Of a stretch of DNA of 10,055 nt, positions 1 to 5,843 are shown piece after piece (position 1 is the stretch's first letter; each line of letters opens with the position of its first letter). Position numbers and translations under genes: made by a program. Under the pieces are notes generated by a model, which saw only the letters and a list, made by a program, of their open reading frames with translations, had not been told where the DNA came from and did not search any database. The stretch comes from an uncultured Bacilli bacterium (GTDB lineage Bacteria > Bacillota_I > Bacilli_A > RF39 > UBA660): NCBI GenBank assembly GCA_947586295.1, contig CANPXQ010000025.1, forward strand, positions 1 through 10,055, given 5' to 3'.

Positions 1-727
1 TACAGGTCCTGCTGGTAGTGGAACAGGTATAACAGGTCCTACTGGAGCAACTGGAGTTACTGGAGCAACAGGGGCAACTGGGCCTACTGGTATTACAGGA
101 CCTACTGGGGCTACGGGCGAGGCTGGGCCTACAGGTCCTGCACCAACAATTGCTATCGGACCTGTAACAACTTTACCGCCTGAATCAGATGCCACAGTTG
201 CCATTACAGGTCAAGATGGAAATTACACTTTAAGTTTTTCCATACCCCAAGGAGCTACTGGTGCTACCGGAGCAACGGGAGCAACGGGCAATGGCTTAGC
301 TGCTTATGGCGGATTATATAATGCTACAGCAAATGATACTTTAACATTTACTAATGCTTTGGCAACACCTGTAACATTAGGAACAGAAATGACTTCCGAA
401 AATGTCACTGCTTCAGGAAATGAAATTACTATTATTGAACCTGGTGATTATGAAATTTCTTATGTTTTAACCGTAACTTCTACCGATGGAGCTAATAATG
501 TAGAATTTGGAGTAAGACAAAATACTACAGATATTCCTTCAACTGAAGTAACTAAAAATTTAACCGCTAATAATGCCATTACTTATAGTGGCAATACGAT
601 TGTCAGTTTAGATGCCGATGATACTATAGATATGCAATTAACAAATCCAGCAGGAACAGGAAATATATCTATAAATGAAGCAACATTAGTTGTTAAAAAA
701 TTAAGTCCTACCACACCTACAGCTTAA
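1..727 (+). CDS. Collagen-like protein with BclA-type C-terminal domain (5' end outside window)
   Basis: The frame is open from base 2 to the TAA at 725-727, so only the C-terminal 241 residues are present. The order of parts is: a Gly-X-Y collagen block (bases about 2-150; triplets such as GPT, GAT, GVT, GIT with Thr usually in position Y); a non-collagen linker (about 151-250, TIAIGPVTTLPPESDA through FSIPQ); a second short GAT block (about 251-290); and a globular beta-rich C-terminal domain starting near AAYGGLYN and ending VVKKLS. Linker and C-terminal domain resemble those of BclA-like exosporium or surface proteins of Firmicutes, where the jelly-roll head trimerises and the collagen stalk forms a filament. 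The head has PGDYEISY and VRQNTTDIPST stretches typical of that domain. The Thr-rich stalk is a plausible O-glycosylation target, and a glycosyltransferase gene lies nearby. Whether it sits on a spore, a cell surface or a phage particle cannot be decided without the N-terminus. Confidence 0.9.
   Translation, partial: TGPAGSGTGITGPTGATGVTGATGATGPTGITGPTGATGEAGPTGPAPTIAIGPVTTLPPESDATVAITGQDGNYTLSFSIPQGATGATGATGATGNGLAAYGGLYNATANDTLTFTNALATPVTLGTEMTSENVTASGNEITIIEPGDYEISYVLTVTSTDGANNVEFGVRQNTTDIPSTEVTKNLTANNAITYSGNTIVSLDADDTIDMQLTNPAGTGNISINEATLVVKKLSPTTPTA
2..292 (+). repeat. Collagen-type Gly-X-Thr coding repeats in two blocks split by a linker
   Basis: Nine-base periodicity (ggn-nnn-acn) runs through about 2-150 and again through 251-290. 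It encodes GPTG/GATG-type triplets and is locally GC-richer than the rest of the window because of the Gly codons. Such tracts commonly change length by slippage or recombination. The 100-base linker between the blocks is not repetitive. Confidence 0.85.
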
Positions 728-735
728 ACTAAAGT

Positions 736-775
736 AAAAAAGTAAAACCAATTAAAATAGTTTTACTTTTTTTTT
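736..775. terminator. Bidirectional intrinsic terminator between collagen-like gene and fic
   Basis: A 13-bp perfect stem (736-748 pairs with 760-772, core AGTAAAAC/GTTTTACT) encloses an 11-base loop. It is followed by a T run on the plus strand; the A run at 736-741 gives the matching T run on the minus strand. It sits between two convergent genes and includes the TAA of the Fic gene. Confidence 0.8.
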
Positions 776-1467
776 AAACTTGAGAAGTATTCATCAACTT
801 CTTGATTAATAGGAATTTCTTTTATAGTTTTATATAAAAATTTAACATTTAAAGCTTCTAACATTGATTTTTCTTTTAAAAACCTAGCGAATTCTTTAAC
901 ATTCATTTGACTTATAAATTCATAATATTTTTCTGTTTCCATTTCATTAATTACAACAGGAGGAAACCCTTCTTTAAATAAATGAATATTCATTACAGTC
1001 CGACATAAACGTTTATTACCATCTTCAAATGGATGAATACGCATCAATGAAATATGAAACATCGCTTCTTTTTCATATATGTCATCCAATGCATTCCATA
1101 CATTATAATAATTATTTAATAAATTATATAGTTCATAATATATTCTTTGGTGAGGAACAGGTTCCCAATCAGCATTATAGCGCGCTAAAACATTTATCTT
1201 ACGAAAATCTTCTATTCCATTATGCTCATTTATTATATTCCCTATTTTTTGAATTTCCACAACGCCCATTTTTGAGGGAAAACTTAAAGCTAATTTAAAA
1301 GCTTTTAATAGACTATCAATCATATCTCGGCGTTTTTCTTCACTATTATTTTGTTCCACATCTTCAATAGAATAAACAAACCGATCTAAAAAATTGTCTA
1401 AATAAATTTGCCGAAATTCATCATCTTTCATTATCTTCCGATATAATTCCAAAGAGGTAGTAGTCAT
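763..1467 (-). CDS. Fic/DOC-family protein (predicted AMPylase-type enzyme)
   Basis: Predicted 234-residue Fic-fold protein. The signature HPFEDGNKRLCR (about residues 145-156) matches HxFx(D/E)GNxRxxR completely, including the catalytic His and the phosphate-binding Gly-Asn and Arg residues. The upstream FRKINV and WEPVP segment (about 88-105) looks like the beta-hairpin flap that positions the target. Fic enzymes usually transfer AMP, sometimes other phosphate-containing groups, to protein hydroxyls. I see no clear (S/T)xxxE(G/N) inhibitory motif and no small antitoxin gene next to it, so its control is unclear. The frame can be read from GTG at 1479, but AAGGTGGTG (minus, 1474-1482) is clearly the SD and ATG 1467 follows it at 6 nt, so I chose 1467. 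It stands alone, convergent with the collagen-like gene and divergent from the glycosyltransferase. Confidence 0.9.
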   Translation of the reverse strand: MTTTSLELYRKIMKDDEFRQIYLDNFLDRFVYSIEDVEQNNSEEKRRDMIDSLLKAFKLALSFPSKMGVVEIQKIGNIINEHNGIEDFRKINVLARYNADWEPVPHQRIYYELYNLLNNYYNVWNALDDIYEKEAMFHISLMRIHPFEDGNKRLCRTVMNIHLFKEGFPPVVINEMETEKYYEFISQMNVKEFARFLKEKSMLEALNVKFLYKTIKEIPINQEVDEYFSSLKKK

Positions 1468-1485
1468 ATGTATCACCACCTTAAT

Positions 1486-1518
1486 TTATTATAACATACT
1501 TTTATATTTTTTACATAA
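1486..1518. promoter_or_regulatory. Divergent promoter region for fic (-) and glycosyltransferase (+)
   Basis: On the minus strand a perfect TATAAT lies at 1488-1493, about 20 bases before the Fic ATG; its -35 (about 1511-1516, ATGTAA) is poor. On the plus strand TATATT at 1503-1508 could serve the glycosyltransferase but has no convincing -35. Both calls rest mainly on the -10 boxes. Confidence 0.4.
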
Positions 1519-1526
1519 ATTTTAAA

Positions 1527-1545
1527 GAAAGAAGGTTATTTTATT
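1527..1545 (+). promoter_or_regulatory. SD and non-canonical ATT start of the glycosyltransferase
   Basis: AAAGAAGG-like purine stretch (GAAGG at 1531-1535), a 7-nt spacer, then ATT AAA ATA TGT. The spacing is that of a normal initiation site with ATG changed to ATT. Confidence 0.6.
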
Positions 1546-2625
1546 AAAATATGTGTTTATGCAATTAGTAAAAACGAAGAAAAATTTGTCGATCGGTGGT
1601 ATGAATCCATTAAAGAAGCTGATGAAATAATTGTTTTAGATACCGGTTCAACTGATAAAACAGTTGAAAAACTTAAAAAACATCATATTAAAGTTTATAC
1701 ACACGAAATAAAACCGTGGCGTTTTGATAATGCTCGTAATTTATCTTTAGATTTAGTTCCCGGAGATGTAGATGTTTGTATTTGTTTAGATTTAGATGAA
1801 ATTATGCTGCCTAATTGGCGAGAAAATATTGAAAAAATATGGCAAGAGGGAACAACTCGCTTAAGATATATTTATAATTGGTATTTAGATGAATTTAATA
1901 ATCCTAAAGTTTCTTTCTATTCGGAAAAAATCCATTGTCGAAATAACTTTAGATGGGTAAATCCCGTTCACGAAATTTTAAAATATGAAGGCGAAGAAAA
2001 ACAAATTTATACTAATGATGTTATTATCAATCATTATCCCGATCGTTTTAAATCGCGCAGTAATTATTTGCCTCTTCTCGAATTAAGTGTTAAGGAAAAT
2101 CCCCAAAATGACCGAAATATGCATTATTTAGGTCGAGAATATATGTACTATGGGAAATGGAATGAAGCCATAGATACTTTAATAAAACATTTAAAGCTTA
2201 AAAATGCTACTTGGAAAGATGAAAGATGTGCTTCAATGCGCTTTATATCCCGTTGTTATAAAAACTTAAATCGTTTTGATGAAGCAGAAATGTGGTTAAA
2301 AAAAGCAATTAAGGAAGCCCCTTATTTAAGAGACGCTTATGTGGAAATGGCGATGTTAAAATATGCTTTTGAAGATTACCCACAAATTATTGAATATGGA
2401 GAAAAAGCACTTAGTATTAAACAAAATAAAAAAACTTACATTAATGAAATTTTTAGTTGGGATGAAACCATAAATGACTTACTATCGATAGCCTATTTTA
2501 ATATTAAAGATTTTGATAATGCTATTAAAAATGCTAAAGAAGCTCTAAAAATAAATCCTCATAATGAAAGAATAAAAGAAAATTTAAAAATATTTAAAGA
2601 AACAAAGAAAAAACTTAACAATTAA
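1543..2625 (+). CDS. Family 2 glycosyltransferase with C-terminal TPR repeats, apparent ATT start
   Basis: Predicted 360-residue cytosolic glycosyltransferase. The GT-A core starts with KICVYAISKNEEKF, followed by the nucleotide-sugar motif LDTGSTD (about residues 32-38) and the metal-binding DxD in CLDLDE (D83, D85). A WVNPVHEIL and HYPDRFK segment typical of this subgroup follows, then TPR-like helical repeats from about residue 187 to the end (GKWNEAIDTL, RFDEAEMWLKKAI, DFDNAIKNAKEAL). From the preceding stop (1516-1518) to residue 88 there is no in-frame ATG, GTG or TTG. The first standard start, ATG 1804, would remove the whole nucleotide-binding half including the DxD. SD-like GAAGG (1531-1535) sits 7 nt before ATT 1543, exactly where homologues begin MKICVYAISKNE. 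I therefore call 1543 with an ATT start, or else a mutated start. Its likely acceptor is the nearby Thr-rich collagen-like protein (inference). Confidence 0.85.
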   Translation: MKICVYAISKNEEKFVDRWYESIKEADEIIVLDTGSTDKTVEKLKKHHIKVYTHEIKPWRFDNARNLSLDLVPGDVDVCICLDLDEIMLPNWRENIEKIWQEGTTRLRYIYNWYLDEFNNPKVSFYSEKIHCRNNFRWVNPVHEILKYEGEEKQIYTNDVIINHYPDRFKSRSNYLPLLELSVKENPQNDRNMHYLGREYMYYGKWNEAIDTLIKHLKLKNATWKDERCASMRFISRCYKNLNRFDEAEMWLKKAIKEAPYLRDAYVEMAMLKYAFEDYPQIIEYGEKALSIKQNKKTYINEIFSWDETINDLLSIAYFNIKDFDNAIKNAKEALKINPHNERIKENLKIFKETKKKLNN

Positions 2626-2656
2626 AAAAACTATCAATTTTTTTGATAATTTTTTT
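2624..2656. terminator. Bidirectional terminator between glycosyltransferase and nusG
   Basis: An imperfect AT-rich stem (2624-2637 with 2643-2656, core CTATCAA/TTGATA, one C-A mismatch) encloses a T5 loop. T-rich bases follow on the plus strand and an A run precedes it, giving T on the minus strand. It separates two convergent genes and closes the rlmB-nusG operon. Confidence 0.65.
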
Positions 2657-2659
2657 ATT

Positions 2660-3193
2660 CTAAATTTTACTTACTTGATATATTTCTACATCAACAGTCG
2701 TTTCTTGACCAAATAAATCAATAACAATGTTAAGCCGATTATTTTCTAAATCAATGTTTTCTACTTTACCAATCATACCATTAAATGGACCATCAACAAT
2801 GCTTACTTGATCGCCAACATTAAGTTCTTTTTCAGCATTTACTCTACTCATACCCATACTTGCTAAAATTCGATCGATTTCTTGAGGTAATAATGGTGTC
2901 GGTTTAGCCCCTTTACCTGATGAGCCAATAAATCCTGTAACTCCTGGAGTATTACGAATCATCAACCAAGCTTCATCCGACATAATCATTTCGACCAAAA
3001 CATAACCCGGAAACATCTTTTTTATCTTTTCTTTTCTTACACCATTTTTTATTTCTACTTCAGTAGTTTCGGGAATAATAATGCGAAAAATATTATCTTG
3101 CATATGCATAGATTCTATTTTAGCTTCTAATTTTTCTTTTACTTTACTTTCGTGTCCGGAATACGTATTAACAACATACCATTGTTTTTCCAT
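2660..3193 (-). CDS. nusG: Transcription elongation/antitermination factor NusG
   Basis: Predicted 177-residue NusG, normal bacterial length. The NGN domain (about 1-105) begins EKQWYVVNTYSGHE and includes MFPGYVLVEM and RNTPGVTGFIG, the surface that binds the RNA polymerase clamp. The C-terminal KOW domain (about 120-177) carries VGDQVSIVDGPFNGMIGKV, which contacts NusE/S10 or Rho. An upstream in-frame ATG at 3217 exists, but ATG 3193 overlaps the secE stop by one base (TAATG) and has AAGGGGA about 10 nt upstream, so translation is probably coupled to secE. It is the last gene of a minus-strand operon and ends in TAG followed by a terminator. In most Firmicutes rplK-rplA come next; here they do not. 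Confidence 0.96.
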   Translation of the reverse strand: MEKQWYVVNTYSGHESKVKEKLEAKIESMHMQDNIFRIIIPETTEVEIKNGVRKEKIKKMFPGYVLVEMIMSDEAWLMIRNTPGVTGFIGSSGKGAKPTPLLPQEIDRILASMGMSRVNAEKELNVGDQVSIVDGPFNGMIGKVENIDLENNRLNIVIDLFGQETTVDVEIYQVSKI

Positions 3194-3387
3194 TAAACGA
3201 ACATCCCCTTTATCCAAGACATAATTAAATTAAGCGCTACAAAGAATAAACAAATAAAAATACAGAAAACAATTGTCGCAATAGAGTATTTAACAACTTC
3301 TTTTAATGAAGGCCATTTTACTAATTTTATTTCTTTTCTTACTTTGCTTAAATAACTTTCCTTTTTACCTTTTTTCTTTTTTACCAT
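3193..3387 (-). CDS. secE: Preprotein translocase subunit SecE
   Basis: Predicted 64-residue SecE, the short single-helix form found in Firmicutes. A basic cytosolic N-terminus (VKKKKGKK) is followed by the conserved amphipathic segment EIKLVKWPSLKEVVKYS and one transmembrane helix (about residues 37-58, ATIVFCIFICLFFVALNLIMSW). SecE clamps SecY in the SecYEG channel. A TTG at 3399 is in frame, but it lies in GGAGG (3393-3397), which is clearly the SD of ATG 3387 with a 5-nt spacer. Its stop shares one base with the nusG start. rpmG, usually directly upstream, is missing from the 55-base gap before it. Confidence 0.95.
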   Translation of the reverse strand: MVKKKKGKKESYLSKVRKEIKLVKWPSLKEVVKYSIATIVFCIFICLFFVALNLIMSWIKGMFV

Positions 3388-3400
3388 ATGTTCCTCCAAT

Positions 3401-3424
3401 AAAAAAACACCTTCGTGCTTGTTT
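3401..3424 (-). terminator. Hairpin plus T run between sigma gene and secE
   Basis: On the minus strand an arm at 3424-3415 (AAACAAGCAC) pairs with 3410-3401 (GTGTTTTTTT), with one G-T pair and one mismatch, around a GAAG tetraloop. The T run lies in the second arm. It could end the rlmB-sigma transcript or attenuate read-through into secE. It is partly upstream of the predicted secE transcription start, so it would fold mainly in the longer transcript. Confidence 0.5.
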
Positions 3425-3426
3425 AT

Positions 3427-3455
3427 AATATAACATATATATTATTTATAATCAA
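3427..3455 (-). promoter_or_regulatory. Promoter for secE-nusG
   Basis: On the minus strand: -35 TTGATT (3450-3455), a 17-bp spacer and -10 TATATT (3427-3432) preceded by TG one base upstream (extended -10). It overlaps the last codons of the sigma-factor gene, so secE-nusG can be transcribed apart from rlmB-sigma. Predicted start near 3419-3420. Confidence 0.65.
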
Positions 3456-4077
3456 GCATTTCTTCCCGTTTTTTTAAAATTTTTTTAACTTTACTTTTTA
3501 TTCTTTGCATAGCATTATCTATTTGCTTAGAATCTTTTTTTAAAATAAGAGCTATTTGCCGATAATTAAACCCATCAACCATATAATTAAAAACTTCATT
3601 TTCCAATTTAGATAAACTACTTTTAATATCTTTTAATAATTCTTGATAACTTTCTTCTGATGTAATATTAAACAGGGGATCATTTCTACTTTCATCACTT
3701 ATCAAATCTAATAATGGCAGACCAAATTTTTCATATACATAATCTAGGGAATAACTATCTTTAAAGATAATATTTTTCTTTGTTGTTGCTTTTTCAAAAC
3801 ATTTTTTTATGCTTCTTTTAACACATAGATTTATAAAAGTTGGCAAAGAAGCCGTCTTCTCTTGACGAAAGCAAAGTAATGCATCAGTAAAGCCATATAA
3901 TGCGGCACTTTCATAATCTTTATAATCAACACTTAAAACTTTAGCAACTTTTCGATACTTATTTAAATTAATATCTATAATAAAATGGTAACGCTCATAA
4001 ATTAGGTCTCTAGCATCTTCATTTTCTTCAAGTAATAATGTAAATAATTCATCATCAGTTATTTCTTTAGTATTCAT
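3442..4077 (-). CDS. Sigma-70 family factor, SigH-like
   Basis: Predicted 211-residue sigma factor. Residues about 22-95 look like region 2 (core binding and -10 recognition: ARDLIYERYHFII through YKDYESAALYGFTDALLCF and FINLCVKRSIKKC). Residues about 148-202 are region 4 with the helix-turn-helix LSKLENEVFNYMVDGFNYRQIALIL and KQIDNAMQRIKSKVKKIL. The last stretch closely matches the IDNAxQRxKxK signature of SigH (sigma-30), and the position between rlmB and secE-nusG is where sigH sits in Bacillus. This makes SigH orthology likely, although divergence is high and yacP is missing. ATG 4077 lies inside the end of rlmB (11-base overlap) with GAAGGAT 5-6 nt upstream, so expression is coupled to rlmB. 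In Bacillus SigH drives the switch to sporulation and competence; its role here is unknown. Confidence 0.85.
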   Translation of the reverse strand: MNTKEITDDELFTLLLEENEDARDLIYERYHFIIDINLNKYRKVAKVLSVDYKDYESAALYGFTDALLCFRQEKTASLPTFINLCVKRSIKKCFEKATTKKNIIFKDSYSLDYVYEKFGLPLLDLISDESRNDPLFNITSEESYQELLKDIKSSLSKLENEVFNYMVDGFNYRQIALILKKDSKQIDNAMQRIKSKVKKILKKREEMLDYK

Positions 4078-4738
4078 TTTTATCCTTCATTTCATATATA
4101 AGTATTCCGGCAGCAACCCCAGCATTTAAACTTTCCGCATTACGATTAATAGGAATGCTTATACATTCGTCAGTTATTTCTTTAATAAGATGACTAATCC
4201 CTTTTCCTTCATTCCCAATAACTAAAACTTTTTTAGAAGCATAATTAACCTTTTTATAATCTGTTCCTGTCATATCAGCTATATATATGAAATAACCCTT
4301 TTTTTGTAGTTTTTTTAAGGCCTCAGCTAAATTAGTAACCCGAACTATTTTTATATTTTCAATCATCCCGGAACTAACTTTTACTACCGTTGAATTAACA
4401 CTTACACTCCGATCTTTAGGAATAATAATTTCTTTTATCCCTGCTGCAACACAAGTTCGAATAATAGAACCAAAATTATGGGGATCCTCTAGATGATCTA
4501 AAGCAACAACAAAATCTCCTTTAACGGAAGCTAAATCATAATATGCATATTCATCAACATCGAGTATTATTCCTTGATGGTTACCTCCTACTAAATTATC
4601 TAAAAAGGTATGATTTTTAAATATATATTTAATATTTTTTTCTTTTAAAATTGGTAGTAGATCTTTTCGAGAACAATAAGCTTTTTTTACTTTTTTACTA
4701 TCTACTTCTTTTAATACATTTAATCCAAATATTAACAT
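4067..4738 (-). CDS. rlmB: SpoU/TrmH-family rRNA 2'-O-methyltransferase, RlmB-like
   Basis: Predicted 223-residue SPOUT methyltransferase. A short N-terminal RNA-binding part (residues 1-about 70, opening LIFGLNVLKEVD and including HQGII at 54-58) precedes the knotted catalytic domain. Motif 1 is LDHLEDPHNFGSIIRTC (80-96) with the conserved Asn and Arg, motif 2 is VLVIGNEGKGIS (171-182) and motif 3 is SIPINRNAESLNAGVAAGI (194-212), which together form the S-adenosylmethionine trefoil knot. The family 2'-O-methylates G2251 of 23S rRNA (RlmB) or nearby sites; location upstream of a SigH-like gene and secE-nusG supports RlmB/YacO. Slightly shorter than the usual 240-250 residues because of the small N-terminal domain. 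ATG 4738 has AGAAGAGG 6 nt upstream. It is the first gene of the operon and overlaps the sigma gene by 11 bases. Confidence 0.9.
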   Translation of the reverse strand: MLIFGLNVLKEVDSKKVKKAYCSRKDLLPILKEKNIKYIFKNHTFLDNLVGGNHQGIILDVDEYAYYDLASVKGDFVVALDHLEDPHNFGSIIRTCVAAGIKEIIIPKDRSVSVNSTVVKVSSGMIENIKIVRVTNLAEALKKLQKKGYFIYIADMTGTDYKKVNYASKKVLVIGNEGKGISHLIKEITDECISIPINRNAESLNAGVAAGILIYEMKDKNEY

Positions 4739-4760
4739 AATTTGCCTCTTCTTTTATACA

Positions 4761-4789
4761 ATTATATCAAATAATAAATAATTACCCAA
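4761..4789 (-). promoter_or_regulatory. Promoter of the rlmB-sigma-secE-nusG operon
   Basis: On the minus strand: -35 TTGGGT (4784-4789), a 17-bp spacer and -10 TATAAT (4761-4766) with an upstream TG (extended -10). Predicted start near 4754, giving a leader of about 16 bases before ATG 4738. Confidence 0.7.
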
Positions 4790-4854
4790 TACTTTTTTTC
4801 TTTAAAAAAATATTATAAATAAAATTTTTTAAATAGCAAGAACATTCTTAAAAT

Positions 4855-4883
4855 ACGACAAAATTAGACTTCTATCATATATT
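4855..4883 (+). promoter_or_regulatory. Possible promoter of the SDR gene
   Basis: ACGACA (4855-4860, matches the last four bases of the -35 consensus), a 17-bp spacer and TATATT (4878-4883). The predicted start would fall almost on the SD at 4889-4893, so the leader would be very short. A 12-base inverted repeat AAGAA-CA-TTCTT (4838-4849) lies just upstream and could be an operator, but this is weak. Confidence 0.35.
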
Positions 4884-4901
4884 ATTTTAGGAGATGAAAA
4901 A

Positions 4902-5822
4902 ATGAATTTTGACTACCAATATGGTAATAAATACTATAAATATTATAAGGATATAGGAATAGAAAGTACTAAATATAAAATTTTAGTCCCCGAACAAGAA
5001 CAAGATAATCAACCTGGATTAGAATTTTTAATGCAACCGCAACCTATTTTCGATAATCCCAATTATAAAGGAAGTGGCAAACTTAAAGATAAAGTAGCGA
5101 TTATTACAGGAGGAGATAGTGGATTAGGAAAAGCCGCATCTATTGCCTTTGTTAAAGAAGGAGCAAAAGTTGTAATCGTTTATTTAAATGAACATATCGA
5201 TGCTCTAAATACCAAAGAATATATAGAATCTTTAGGAGGAGAATGTCTTTTACTCGCTGGGGATATAACTAATGAGGCTTTTTGTGAAAAAATAGTTAAA
5301 GAAACTATATCTAAATTTGGAAAAATAAATATTTTAGTTAACAATGCCGGTGTCCAATATCAAGCAAACGACTTAACTAAAATTTCTAATGAGCAATTTG
5401 ATAAGACAATGCAAGTAAATATATATGGAATGTTTTATTTAACTAGAGCTGTTTTACCATATTTAAAAAGTGAAGATACAATTATTAATTTATCTTCTGT
5501 TACCACTTTCTATGGCGAAGCTCAACTAATTGATTATGTAACCACTAAAGGGGCAATTGTCGGTTTTACCCGAAGTCTAGCACGAAATTTAGCTCTTAAA
5601 AATATTCGTGTAAATGCTATTGCTCCTGGCTTTTTTTGGACACCATTGCAACCCGCATGTTGGGTAAAAGAAAAAATTCCTTCTTTGGGTTCTAATTCCG
5701 CAATGGCCCGAGGAGCAATGCCTTATGAACTAGCTCCAACATTTGTCTATCTCGCTAGCGCAGATTCCAGTTATGTAACAGGCCAAGTTATCCACGTTAA
5801 TGGTGGCGAAGTAATGGGTTAA
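4902..5822 (+). CDS. SDR-family NAD(P)-dependent oxidoreductase, YdaD/YghA type
   Basis: Predicted 306-residue short-chain dehydrogenase. The Rossmann nucleotide motif is TGGDSGLG (69-76), followed by NNAG (147-150). The catalytic set is N173, S199, Y212 and K216 (YVTTK). APGFFWTP follows, and the C-terminal SSYVTGQVIHVNGGEV closes the fold. The N-terminal extension of about 60 residues with DNQPGLEFLMQPQPIFDN and YKGSGKL is the hallmark of the general-stress subgroup (B. subtilis YdaD/YhxC, E. coli YghA), whose physiological substrate is not well defined. SD AGGAG (4889-4893) lies 8 nt before ATG 4902. It is monocistronic, divergent from rlmB and convergent with the membrane-protein gene; its stop overlaps that gene's stop by 4 bases. 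Confidence 0.93.
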   Translation: MNFDYQYGNKYYKYYKDIGIESTKYKILVPEQEQDNQPGLEFLMQPQPIFDNPNYKGSGKLKDKVAIITGGDSGLGKAASIAFVKEGAKVVIVYLNEHIDALNTKEYIESLGGECLLLAGDITNEAFCEKIVKETISKFGKINILVNNAGVQYQANDLTKISNEQFDKTMQVNIYGMFYLTRAVLPYLKSEDTIINLSSVTTFYGEAQLIDYVTTKGAIVGFTRSLARNLALKNIRVNAIAPGFFWTPLQPACWVKEKIPSLGSNSAMARGAMPYELAPTFVYLASADSSYVTGQVIHVNGGEVMG

Positions 5823-5843
5823 TTTTCATTACTTTGTTTTTTT
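5809..5843 (+). terminator. Terminator of the SDR gene, partly inside its coding end
   Basis: An 8-bp stem AAGTAATG (5809-5816) / CATTACTT (5827-5834) with a 10-base loop containing the TAA, followed by T-rich TGTTTTTTT to 5843. On the minus strand there is no T run after the stem, so it should work only rightward. Its second arm and tail lie inside the 3' end of the opposing gene. Confidence 0.7.

Noticed and set aside
1..150. CRISPR or tandem-repeat array
   Set aside because: The nine-base periodicity is fully explained by Gly-X-Thr collagen coding; there are no spacers.
1029..1298. Plus-strand ORF of 89 codons
   Set aside because: It lies antisense within the Fic gene, has no SD and no recognisable protein features; the minus-strand reading carries the Fic motif.
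4804..4830. A/T-only hairpin (A run and T run) between rlmB and the SDR gene
   Set aside because: Only A-T pairs in a very AT-rich spacer; expected by chance and not placed to end either divergent gene.
4838..4849. Inverted repeat AAGAA-CA-TTCTT as an operator
   Set aside because: Short, and matches no binding site I can name with confidence (not the CGAAC-type LexA box); mentioned only with the SDR promoter.
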